In this document: positions 28,501 to 33,013 of the stretch, piece by piece
Numbering within the stretch: position 1 is the stretch's first letter
How the letters are laid out: each line of letters opens with the position of its first letter
DNA from: a virus
Length of the DNA stretch: 34,708 bases
IMG/VR virus record: IMGVR_UViG_3300034073_005068
Span: 1 to 34,708 of that record
Strand: one strand, 5' to 3'
Program-made: the position numbers and the translations under genes
The notes under the pieces: generated by a model
What the model saw: the letters and a program-made list of their open reading frames with translations, nothing else
The model's database searches: none
Told to the model about the DNA's origin: nothing

Positions 28501-30977
28501 CTCTTTCGCGCGTAACAGGCATGAAGGAAAACGAACTGAGAGCGAGGCTATCCTCGCACGACTTGGAAACCTATCGAAACGCAATGTCAAACGACAGGTT
28601 GGCGGAACTTTACGCACGAATTTCCGATGGTTCTGTGTCGCCGTCGTCCCTCGGTTTCGTCATTCCGGAAGATGCGAACTTGCAAACGGCGGCGAGAATT
28701 TCGAACAATTTCGGTCGCATGACGTCTTCGGACGAGATGGGTCCCACGGCCGCCATGTCGGTGCGAGACAACTACTCGTCAATGAACTTGCAAGATCTGA
28801 TACGGGAGTTCAACGAGGCAGTCGACGAGTTGTTCGGGTTCGAGCGGGATGGAAGATACGATTCGGCGGAATTCAAAGTAAAAGCCGATTCGGTAAAAAA
28901 TCGCATATCCAACATATCTTCGGAAATAAGGCGCAGGTATTTCGAGTCGGACGAAGGCAAAGCGGCGATAGCGCAGATAATTTCCGACGGGCCAACTGCG
29001 AGCATGTCTTCCGAACAGCCCGATTTGCCGATAATAAGCGGATCAGCATGGCTGGATACGCGTTTGTTTGAGATTTACGGAGATGATAAATACGAGACCG
29101 TCGCCAGAAGGATAGGGGCGAGGTTCGACGATTTGCCGTCCAGAAACTGGAACGATCCGAGCGACGACGATTTGGTCGACATATATCACTACGCAATGAT
29201 GCTCGGCCACGACGAAATGGTCGAAGTGGCCGTAAGAACCGGCGATTTCACCAGTGACGCCTTCGAACCGACTAGGGCGAGCGACTTCGATGCACGCGGG
29301 GCGACGGGAATATTCGCGAGACTTTCCGGGATAACGGGTCTTTCTCCAAGCGCCGTAGAAGAATACGTGGACAGAGGCCGAAACACGGCGACGATCCGCA
29401 GGTTGGCGGCCATGGACCCCTACGCCCGGGTAGAGGAAATGAACATGATGCGACGAAGAAACGCATTCAGGAGATTGCTAGACGACAAGAAAAAAGAACT
29501 CGGAGAAGGTTTTTCGGATTGGCTGGCGCAAGCGACGATGAGAAACGAGGACATGCTCACGGATCTCAACGGTAGGCCGATGAGTTCGTCCATGATTGAA
29601 TCAATGGGCGGACCATACATAGGGTTTTTCGGAGAAACACCTTCCGAAGCAATGAAGCGCATGGCGGAGTACTACGGGGAAGAAACACCGGACGAACCGA
29701 CCGCGGCCATGGGTCGTCGTAATTTCATTCCTCCTCGTTACGACATCAAACCCCACGACGGCGGATGGGTGATCATCGATACGGCGAATAGAAACGCAAT
29801 ATCGAGCAGGGTGTTCAGGGACAGGTTGCAGGCTCTTCGCGGGGCAAAGAAAATGGACAGAGGCGACAGGTCTTTCAATCCGTTCGGATCGGACGACCCG
29901 ACGGCCGGAATGTCGTCCGCCCTCCCCTCCACTTTGCGAATCCCGAACGACGAAGCTCGTCGATTCGGCGCCATGGTAACTCGGGATCAGGTCTCGGCGG
30001 CGGTGTCCAATTACAGAAACGGCAGGGCATCGTTGCCTTATCCGTCGGCCAACTACGCATCGCCACAGCAGCTAATGGAAGGGTGGGTCGCGTCTGATGC
30101 GTCATTGGACACGGTGATGGGCAGACTCGAGTATTTGGCCAAGCGGAGCCAGACCAACCCGTCGGGAACGGAAAACAAAGCAAGAGAAATCGAATCTCTG
30201 GTAAATCACCTGTACAAATTACAGAGAAGAAGAAACTACTTCTACAATCAATTGCGCGATCGCCTGTCCAGCGAAAATCCCGAAATGGCGAACATTTTGG
30301 AATCGTGGAATTCCACCAGGAGCGGCAAAAACAGAGAATCTTCTTCGAGTGGGGAAAGAGGACTACCTTTCTACAATCTTCCGGGCGGATTGTCAACTTA
30401 CGGATACGACGAGAATCGCCCCCCTTCGTCGTACGACCGGCCCGAGAGGTGGGCGGCGGACGCCGATTCAAGAAGATTCGAATCGTTCGTCAGCGATTTC
30501 GCCAATGCGCAAATCAATGGGGCAGCAAGAGGGCGAAATGCATCCGACATCGATCAACGAAATTTCAATTCAATCGGCAAAACGGTGAACGACAGGGTGA
30601 ACGTCGCCGTCGACGACTACATACAAAACGCACAAACCAGACCGATCGTGAAGCAAGCTGCGAAAATTTTGGATATGGCAAACGAGCTGAAATCAGCATC
30701 CCGTGATGTGGATTTCCTGGTCGACTCGGGAGCCCTTGAAATGATGAAAATGGGCGGATCCAGGGCGTCGGCGGCTTTTCTCGTAAACGCCGTATCTTTG
30801 GGCCTCGTGTCAAGCGACAGGGCCAAAGAAATGCTCGAATCGGCGAAAGCGGACGGAATGGGTCAAAATACGGGAAATTACAACTTGAACAGGCTGGAAG
30901 GTGCCAGATTCAAAACGAATCTTTCTCGCATAGTCTCGCGATTGCCCATGGGTCGCCAGCGTAGTAGGCGAAGTTAA
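19032..30977 (+). CDS. Giant S78 prohead protease polyprotein (about 3,981 aa)
   Basis: A single uninterrupted frame encodes about 3,981 residues, a third of the window. The N-terminus is an HK97-type prohead protease. It is followed by a DUF6321-like domain, a small alpha/beta region, a CCPGC cluster, a Pro-rich linker and then about 3,300 residues. That remainder is divided by 11 copies of a short motif, roughly (D/E/G)-P-(T/I/V)-(A/S/G)-(A/S/G)-M-(A/S/G). The parts include helix-turn-helix segments, a DEDDh exonuclease and unrecognised domains. I infer a polyprotein processed by its own protease during capsid maturation, with pieces packaged or injected. The start is ATG at 19032 (TTG at 19026 also possible); neither has a ribosome site. 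The portal lies upstream, and repeat and Cys/PepSY-like proteins lie downstream. Whether cleavage happens is untested. Confidence 0.9.
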   Translation: MNDEQILQDSDYSYKSLNAQFNIDEAEGIVEAFAAGIGNKDSVGDICLPGCFAGSLKRRKPRVVWGHNWNEPIGKVLDIYEVGPNDPRLPSKMRKAGIGGLYVRVQFNMKSERGKEAFANVSFFGLEQEWSIGYKTLDAVFDPVQGANLLKEVELYEVSPVLHGANQLTGTISIKADDIETSNKDEVQIKREVLRDPKGGLTAAGRRHFKRTEGANLKPGVKGPADTPEKMRRKGSFLTRFFTNPSGPMKKPDGKPTRLALSAAAWGEPVPQNMEDAAKLAAKGRKLLERYEKSKKKKKDDHDEVETKNHVAAIYEAYNSNQNEAFGRASQLTRALATRFGGPVRLITADNDIAIFEMGAGTATETMRVAYHFDGDEFMFGTAQQVKPETIYIPTNDSTGSRINPPSETNQVTVSMPTKPVGSSCCPGCAGGKGDCDAVIPFVKDEKARVTHSKLSSLGKQLGFTVEMFEDGFILGGFGNLTPEAQEFVAEKIVGAEKKALTPLGMLAVNMNPATARDADQDRLVLEGIPTINFGRGVPDPTPFGLPNVDAGERFVERVKPKTRPKRRGRVVSRPDAPRMMPAVPDPDREAPDVIPEKPKKPQTVPVEKPEREKVKPRTPSRPTREPRPQPTTPSPVREPVREPVPAVPRREPARQPQTTQIIEPVAAMASREVPENIREALREALREPDEDDEVMQVEGGHAIQERTQDRLKDVGYEKMRSLMGIDDENRPSSTQGPTASMARTNKNDLGRKIWLERTYDNASLEDMARKYGISRQEARQLELRHSRSLRAFGETSPNRVGRRMIDDAAATLSEDESDLLRRRFDGELLEESAERLGMDRFAIRRMEQLALAKLRDAMITDEPTSSMGIRRRNQAAGTVRRPKGETSPTTGRATKQRLDPTVMQMFESLRGTGGLTDPQAFRVATMMRLRRQISNKIDRLLANNLGRRISEIGDDVKKLDEAYTGPFTSTAEAAHVTVGRVTDLADAVVKMANGEHDPLDLDASINANVFNTVDRKNGDVAEAARSLGMSPSVVLSRYNAHALKVMASSTPAREMVRNALNDRGDLLDDSETSAVIGWVNGMGDMDVSESMGSVVSPSAVVEKRASALRKLGIDIGSKEMRRRIVSGRIFYDENGLYSELIDGDGVIVRNRIGDGPVGSMSGTSKRVITADFGDGPTEYAISSSARRDSGDGENVSLVRVTGDDELSVSSLIGREILNGDDRNALPKLSGVLLGGAEGDRVILDDGRQSPILSRRLTDDSLVTTPLRESLRDAARLKSSVTQATAKKLDKLDGDVEISEKRVEGLEQALRHFDETGEWLGEDFGVSFWFANENMLDEFIFERGIDAREGSRRRNESGEWVGEVDVPEPFNLSSEEIDETYANYARQQNPNATEEEVASVIADRRRNFRKRIARKLDIAKKESDMRRFMAESKKTRTSQNMVDLEDVPSEVADMLGRESNYIRTLSSPRSVYAATEGSDMVYVAHKGPHMLDGGLLDPGKTQGIAGQRVGVAGNTALLNQNSSRLFIGTARAQRKLLNGAKKLRDFLASGENRLLLDEESSEALKRWVDERIAPSDGVLDLARLKASYPNYDLSKLVAKLDDLIPPTERQVLRYEKAVAALERSGGNYLSAEIDIWEAIRGIGSYYARYALSDIPEDVQINPPEWRQSNFGESRKTVDEYMAWWWQRMATRGGTWLVAGEKDSQISQGVVGTSNETQILAPLKPIVGVSTRWGGYSMHEAERDLYARLSPAIFARAVKQHKRDGFVDVDTLLSDPDLAPDGYVYDGPIASMALRIGPSSGDRRALRGAMPGDEPIASMSSDENKPTPTSKGMDLVERSDRFYPVDNNRLIDFSRMPVSEQDQMFELADKVRYGLDMTPFEMIVFEGLVRKAERINAPRTNLRKNPHESDEVVVDEIAAGGDPFKMRWRYVDPETGEETLYELKKVGMDHPAARMHYVRVRKYQFAPNGEWLYAWNHPENESNPGNYGSVQNWPEFPARREGEEITMRSMVGEQFLQDRADIRFQRLRTRALDEALGVGDSYPKPWEVEHEIESRLGNIRPLSSYKAQYFIYNYYEGQVDTVYGDGKKDGQIVETDDSVFIVGNGYFEDIKDLIDRSRATNKAMLINTYGHENAGDELSPSSRYLAISSPELVFGRIARREEGGYVFEPLEESSPARRAELHLLGTDESGKPVAVAVSNIVMYRGSREEAQKAKARSASEAMREPTRAFSVSPADAETDGTVTIEGDSSDSVIAAAQKAASLSSETGFAHDLIFSYPSSTPDGRGYKKTLKKRRLRDVEVMNGVWDAEQGKLRKATPDEKGASTYVVGTELVIDEEGVVSAGERKTFNVSRIRPASASPNETPRVEPEDGRRETRDDYASSGSDERRRESRTTREYMFDEPSPAGTETEERGDYPHDSIEGTLANPIAPSVAARALDGGDIGAIEARQKDQSRMMTRWRMERPNRGTKFPTRRTWRYEIDDNGRRVPKYPFRKAVRPWGGKIKSVLDGVRSWKELADFMKTNTVYMIDWETTGMVAGKARDFGAPLQVAVFKVVNGEVVDRLIRYMNPKGVRLSQWSKDNLKRDGVPITDELAATFDDPEMVMKELLEFIGEDAILMGHNLEQFDLPVFKKMLPDYEIGGWIDTLAIANSIFELDRARMRKLLNERHPDVWDMVKWVSYPKYGARYWKSYTGPLKRSQRISKKTGKPYFTGEPSTSLEALTNYFGIKVSGAHDAEVDGINTVRVLGKMLDLASRWDADPDMFDPDMIDWRDKDESEVHSAAVIEWETMMRAVNGQRETLFDDDGSSSRGEPGSEQPPRPGPSSSRKREETRFDPNRRVLQTLDNGVNVVESRQSGVHFEIPNDFSIRIPENAASVLGMIKQGQDGGFGISFVYGSVADGVPRRQQLFSLEVVPKRGLTAEQARARGLAGYELHGVDPISGLQQSFDMEFINSKDAPDPKPSDINLPVRHQPSPAGLGVSTKKLTSHQYADYVRRSRARSSAFDGPTGSMSGLTNRDGVENPFSYWQYGENDRMFSDMSTDQVALVARESRRRFETAFRAGPSRNSEAIAHLDAIAAANRTMRVRSSDPVDDSGLRATVDEAGYRLEGSLEVPTFSAESGYAIPAVGSARRVELAKNASISSAFNSIIASNRRGNAIRALSRVTGMKENELRARLSSHDLETYRNAMSNDRLAELYARISDGSVSPSSLGFVIPEDANLQTAARISNNFGRMTSSDEMGPTAAMSVRDNYSSMNLQDLIREFNEAVDELFGFERDGRYDSAEFKVKADSVKNRISNISSEIRRRYFESDEGKAAIAQIISDGPTASMSSEQPDLPIISGSAWLDTRLFEIYGDDKYETVARRIGARFDDLPSRNWNDPSDDDLVDIYHYAMMLGHDEMVEVAVRTGDFTSDAFEPTRASDFDARGATGIFARLSGITGLSPSAVEEYVDRGRNTATIRRLAAMDPYARVEEMNMMRRRNAFRRLLDDKKKELGEGFSDWLAQATMRNEDMLTDLNGRPMSSSMIESMGGPYIGFFGETPSEAMKRMAEYYGEETPDEPTAAMGRRNFIPPRYDIKPHDGGWVIIDTANRNAISSRVFRDRLQALRGAKKMDRGDRSFNPFGSDDPTAGMSSALPSTLRIPNDEARRFGAMVTRDQVSAAVSNYRNGRASLPYPSANYASPQQLMEGWVASDASLDTVMGRLEYLAKRSQTNPSGTENKAREIESLVNHLYKLQRRRNYFYNQLRDRLSSENPEMANILESWNSTRSGKNRESSSSGERGLPFYNLPGGLSTYGYDENRPPSSYDRPERWAADADSRRFESFVSDFANAQINGAARGRNASDIDQRNFNSIGKTVNDRVNVAVDDYIQNAQTRPIVKQAAKILDMANELKSASRDVDFLVDSGALEMMKMGGSRASAAFLVNAVSLGLVSSDRAKEMLESAKADGMGQNTGNYNLNRLEGARFKTNLSRIVSRLPMGRQRSRRS
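19600..21038 (+). other. DUF6321-like domain, alpha/beta domain, Cys cluster and Pro-rich linker
   Basis: About residues 199-293 read GGLTAAGRRHFKRTEGANLK through PEKMRRKGSFLTRFFTNPSG to a helical Lys-rich end. From memory this matches the phage domain called DUF6321. Residues about 300-400 form an alpha/beta region with MRVAYHFDGDEFMFGTAQQV. C425, C426, C429 and C436 form a CC-x2-C-x6-C cluster. Residues about 557-660 are a Pro/Arg/Glu-rich linker. The stretch ends at the first repeated motif (M669). Confidence 0.65.
21258..22514 (+). other. Helix-turn-helix segments of the giant protein (residues 743-1161)
   Basis: The 126-residue segment 743-868 contains two sigma-region-4-like helix-turn-helix units: ASLEDMARKYGISRQEARQ (about 763-782) and ELLEESAERLGMDRFAIRR (about 827-846), the second followed by a recognition-helix-like MEQLALAKLRDAM. 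The next segment (869-1161) has a third candidate, NGDVAEAARSLGMSPSVVL (about 1018-1036). These resemble sigma factor or transcription-regulator DNA-binding ends without a region-2 core. They could bind DNA in the capsid or act on host transcription after injection. Confidence 0.6.
22515..24404 (+). other. Unrecognised 630-residue segment of the giant protein (1162-1791)
   Basis: The segment begins with a beta-rich part (KRVITADFGDGPTEYAISSS), then long helices, including a heptad-like stretch (EISEKRVEGLEQALRHFDE). A Gly/His block, VYVAHKGPHMLDGGLLDPGK (about residues 1479-1498), resembles openings of some phage ADP-ribosyltransferase-like or related toxin folds, but I cannot place the downstream catalytic residues. 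A Trp-rich YMAWWWQRMATRGGTWLVAG stretch and a VSTRWGGYSMHEAERDLY block follow. Function unknown. Confidence 0.4.
24486..28055 (+). other. DEDDh exonuclease-containing segment of the giant protein (1819-3008)
   Basis: This 1,190-residue segment holds a DnaQ/RNase T-type 3'-5' exonuclease. Exo I is YMIDWETTG (D2527, E2529), Exo II is MGHNLEQFDLPVF (D2624), and Exo III is SGAHDAEVDGINTV (H2731, D2736), with the expected spacing. Upstream, about residues 2267-2353 (LIFSYPSSTPDGRGYKKTL to RKTFNVSRIRPA) faintly resemble a WYL-type beta barrel. A Pro/Ser/Arg linker separates the exonuclease from a C-terminal beta-rich part (VHFEIPNDFSIRIPENAASV). The exonuclease call is firm; the others are tentative. 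Confidence 0.8.
28056..30977 (+). other. C-terminal segments of the giant protein (3009-3981)
   Basis: Five motif-bounded pieces of 234, 83, 235, 67 and 354 residues. They are mainly helical and charged. The 83-residue piece is an obvious helical domain (LQDLIREFNEAVDELFGFE). The 67-residue piece (YDIKPHDGGWVIIDTANRNA) looks like a small beta-beta-alpha domain of the DUF2188 kind. The last piece ends in a basic tail (RIVSRLPMGRQRSRRS), which could bind DNA. No catalytic motif was recognised in these pieces. Confidence 0.5.
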
Positions 30978-31035
30978 ATAGCTATATGGAAACTTTCTTT
31001 TTATCATTTGATCCTGACCTACAATTGGAGGAATC

Positions 31036-32796
31036 ATGAAAAACAACGGCAACTACTCCAGTAAATCGCTGACCTCGGAGTATCTGATCGCCATGGCGGA
31101 GCTAAACGATCTGGGGTCGGAGGAGCCGGACGACGATTTGTTTCTTCCCATGAGAACCGAATCCATATACAAAGCCAAATCGGCATTGGACGAAGTTCTG
31201 TCTTTTTACGAAATGGAGAGCACCGCCACCGAGCACGGCATCGTCATTCACGAAGCGAAGTCGATAGGGCCGGTTTTGGCCAACGAACTCATAGGGGCAT
31301 TGCTCGACGTGTCGGTAAAACAATTGGGGCAAACGTTGGCCGGTGGTGGCAACGCCCAAGACATGATCGACAGGGACGGGGACGGATACATTTTTGACGG
31401 AACCCCGCAGGAACAACGCGTACCCTACAAGCGTAGGGATGGAAAGCCGGTCGGCGGTGGCGCACCCTCCGGAATGGAAAAAAGAAGACGAGAATTCGTT
31501 CGCCAAGAGGCGGCTCGCCAGGGCGTGCAACTGAATAGGGAAAGACGAGCGGGCGGCCCGGGCAGATCGGAGAGCGAAAGAAGATTCAGAACCGAAGCGC
31601 GCGCAAGGTTCGACAGAATCGCACGAGAAGATGGCGGTTTCATTCCTGCGGACAGAATCGAGGAAGGCGATAAAAGAATTTTCGAAAACAGAATGGGCGA
31701 TTTGAACGCCGCTCGCAGACCGGATCCACGGGACGGATCTTTCGATAGAAACGAAGAGCGACGCCAGCAGGGCATGGAGCCACCGAACTCATGGGACAGA
31801 AACGAAGAACGACGCCAAGAGGCAATGAGGCCCGAGGACACTTCGTTCGACGACAACGAAGAGCGTCGTCAAAGAGGAATGCGGCCAGCCCCGAGGCAGG
31901 GTCGCCCAGTAGACAGGTTGCCAGTGGCAGGTGGGCCGGGCTACGACGAATCATCCGATAGGGCCGAGAGCTCCCGAATGGAGGGAATGCGACCCCAAGA
32001 CAGATCGTCCGAAAGAAACGAAGAGCGACGTCAGCGAGGAATGCGGCCAGCCCCGAGACAGGGCAGACCAGTAGACAGGCTCCCCAGCGCCGGCGGACCT
32101 GGATATGACGAGTCATCGAACAGAGCCGAAAGCTCTCGTATGGAAAGAGGACGACCAGAGGATAGGTCATCGGACAGAAACGAAGAGCGACGCCAAGGCG
32201 GAATGCGACCAGCTCCGAGGCAGGGCAGGCCAGTCGACAGACTGCCCAGTGCTGGCGGACCAGGGTACGACGAGTCATCGAATAGAGCCGAAAGCTCTCG
32301 TATGGAAAGAGGACGACCGGCCGACACTTCTTCGGACAGAAACGAAGCAAGGCGTCAGGGAATCGCAAGACCGAATAGGCCGGTTGACAGACTTCGCGGT
32401 GCGGGTGGTCCCGGCTACGACGAATCATCAAACAGGGCGGAATCATCAAGAATGGACAGATCAAGACCGGAAGACAGGTCTTCGCAAAGAGCCGAGGATT
32501 CTAGGCAGTCGGGTATGCGTCCGACTCCGAGACAAGGACGCCCGGTGGACAGACTTCCTGGATCCGGAAATGCGAGAGCGGACGGCTCGAGCAATAGATC
32601 AGAATCAAACAGAATGAATCGTTCCCGTCCGGCCGACAACTCGTCGCAAAGAAGTGAATCGGCGAGACAAAATAGGGCTTCCTCGGGGTCGAGAAACGCA
32701 CGCAAAAGACCTCCCGACCGAATAGAAACTCCGGGGAACAGATCGAGGCGTTTCCCGCGAGGCGCGAGCGACTATTACTTTGGCGGAAATCCGTAA
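31036..32796 (+). CDS. Repeat protein with EF-hand-like motif and 54-aa Arg-rich tandem repeats
   Basis: A 586-aa protein with an excellent ribosome site (GGAGG four bases before the ATG). Residues 1-105 are helical and acidic (MKNNGNYSSKSLTSEYLIAM). Residues about 112-124 hold DRDGDGYIFDGT, a calcium-loop-like D-x-D-x-D-G sequence also seen in phage head proteins. The rest is low-complexity and rich in Arg, Glu, Ser, Pro and Gly, with repeats such as NEERRQ, GRPVDRLP and GGPGYDESSNRAESSRM. The protein should be mostly disordered and polyampholytic. It lies between the giant polyprotein and the next head-region genes, so a virion decoration or scaffold-like role is possible. No family is recognised for the repeat region. 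Confidence 0.8.
   Translation: MKNNGNYSSKSLTSEYLIAMAELNDLGSEEPDDDLFLPMRTESIYKAKSALDEVLSFYEMESTATEHGIVIHEAKSIGPVLANELIGALLDVSVKQLGQTLAGGGNAQDMIDRDGDGYIFDGTPQEQRVPYKRRDGKPVGGGAPSGMEKRRREFVRQEAARQGVQLNRERRAGGPGRSESERRFRTEARARFDRIAREDGGFIPADRIEEGDKRIFENRMGDLNAARRPDPRDGSFDRNEERRQQGMEPPNSWDRNEERRQEAMRPEDTSFDDNEERRQRGMRPAPRQGRPVDRLPVAGGPGYDESSDRAESSRMEGMRPQDRSSERNEERRQRGMRPAPRQGRPVDRLPSAGGPGYDESSNRAESSRMERGRPEDRSSDRNEERRQGGMRPAPRQGRPVDRLPSAGGPGYDESSNRAESSRMERGRPADTSSDRNEARRQGIARPNRPVDRLRGAGGPGYDESSNRAESSRMDRSRPEDRSSQRAEDSRQSGMRPTPRQGRPVDRLPGSGNARADGSSNRSESNRMNRSRPADNSSQRSESARQNRASSGSRNARKRPPDRIETPGNRSRRFPRGASDYYFGGNP
31879..32640 (+). repeat. In-frame 162-bp tandem repeats
   Basis: Equivalent points of the repeat occur at 31879, 32041, 32203, 32362 and 32515, giving periods of 162, 162, 159 and 153 bp (54 to 51 codons). 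The first three copies are nearly identical in DNA and later ones have decayed, with an internal loss of the APRQG part in the fourth. A shorter 18-19 residue unit (NEERRQ) precedes them from about 31740. The pattern suggests growth by unequal recombination or slippage. Confidence 0.85.
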
Positions 32797-32854
32797 AGTC
32801 AACTGATTAATGAAACGTCGTTCTGGTGACCACTACAACCGCGGGGAGCAAGTT

Positions 32855-33013
32855 ATGAGTTATGCTAAACCTGCACAAATCAACAATAATCGGATGAAAT
32901 ATCACTGCGTGGTGACGGGCGAAAAGCGCCAGTTTCCGTGCGGCGGTTGCGTCAACCCAAAAGGTTGTCTTTCGTCCTCAATGCAATACAAGGAGCGCAA
33001 AAATGGCATCTGA
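32855..33013 (+). CDS. Small Cys protein, 52 aa (zinc-knuckle-like)
   Basis: The ATG at 32855 has GGGGAG six bases upstream; the ATG at 32810 in the same frame has none and is rejected. The protein MSYAKPAQINNNRMKYHCVV carries C18, C29, C32 and C38 (C-x10-C-x2-C-x5-C in HCVVTGEKRQFPCGGCVNPK and beyond), which could bind one zinc or another metal. Its end overlaps the next gene by 11 nt. A related cluster occurs in the middle of that next protein, suggesting a shared function. Confidence 0.7.
   Translation: MSYAKPAQINNNRMKYHCVVTGEKRQFPCGGCVNPKGCLSSSMQYKERKNGI

Larger units (their letters stand above)
21018..29915 (+). other. Eleven repeated PTASM-type motifs, candidate cleavage sites
   Basis: Copies, each given by the residue number of its Met and first base of that codon: 669 (21036, EPVAAMAS), 742 (21255, GPTASMAR), 868 (21633, EPTSSMGI), 1161 (22512, GPVGSMSG), 1791 (24402, GPIASMAL), 1818 (24483, EPIASMSS), 3008 (28053, GPTGSMSG), 3242 (28755, GPTAAMSV), 3325 (29004, GPTASMSS), 3560 (29709, EPTAAMGR) and 3627 (29910, DPTAGMSS). 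Pro and Met are invariant and a small residue always follows Met. The motifs join otherwise unrelated sequence, and the DNA codons differ between copies, so this is protein-level conservation. If cut there, pieces of 27 to 1,190 residues result. Confidence 0.75.

Noticed and set aside
31879-32640. CRISPR array
   Set aside because: The 162-bp units are directly adjacent, in frame and translated; there are no short repeats with unique spacers.
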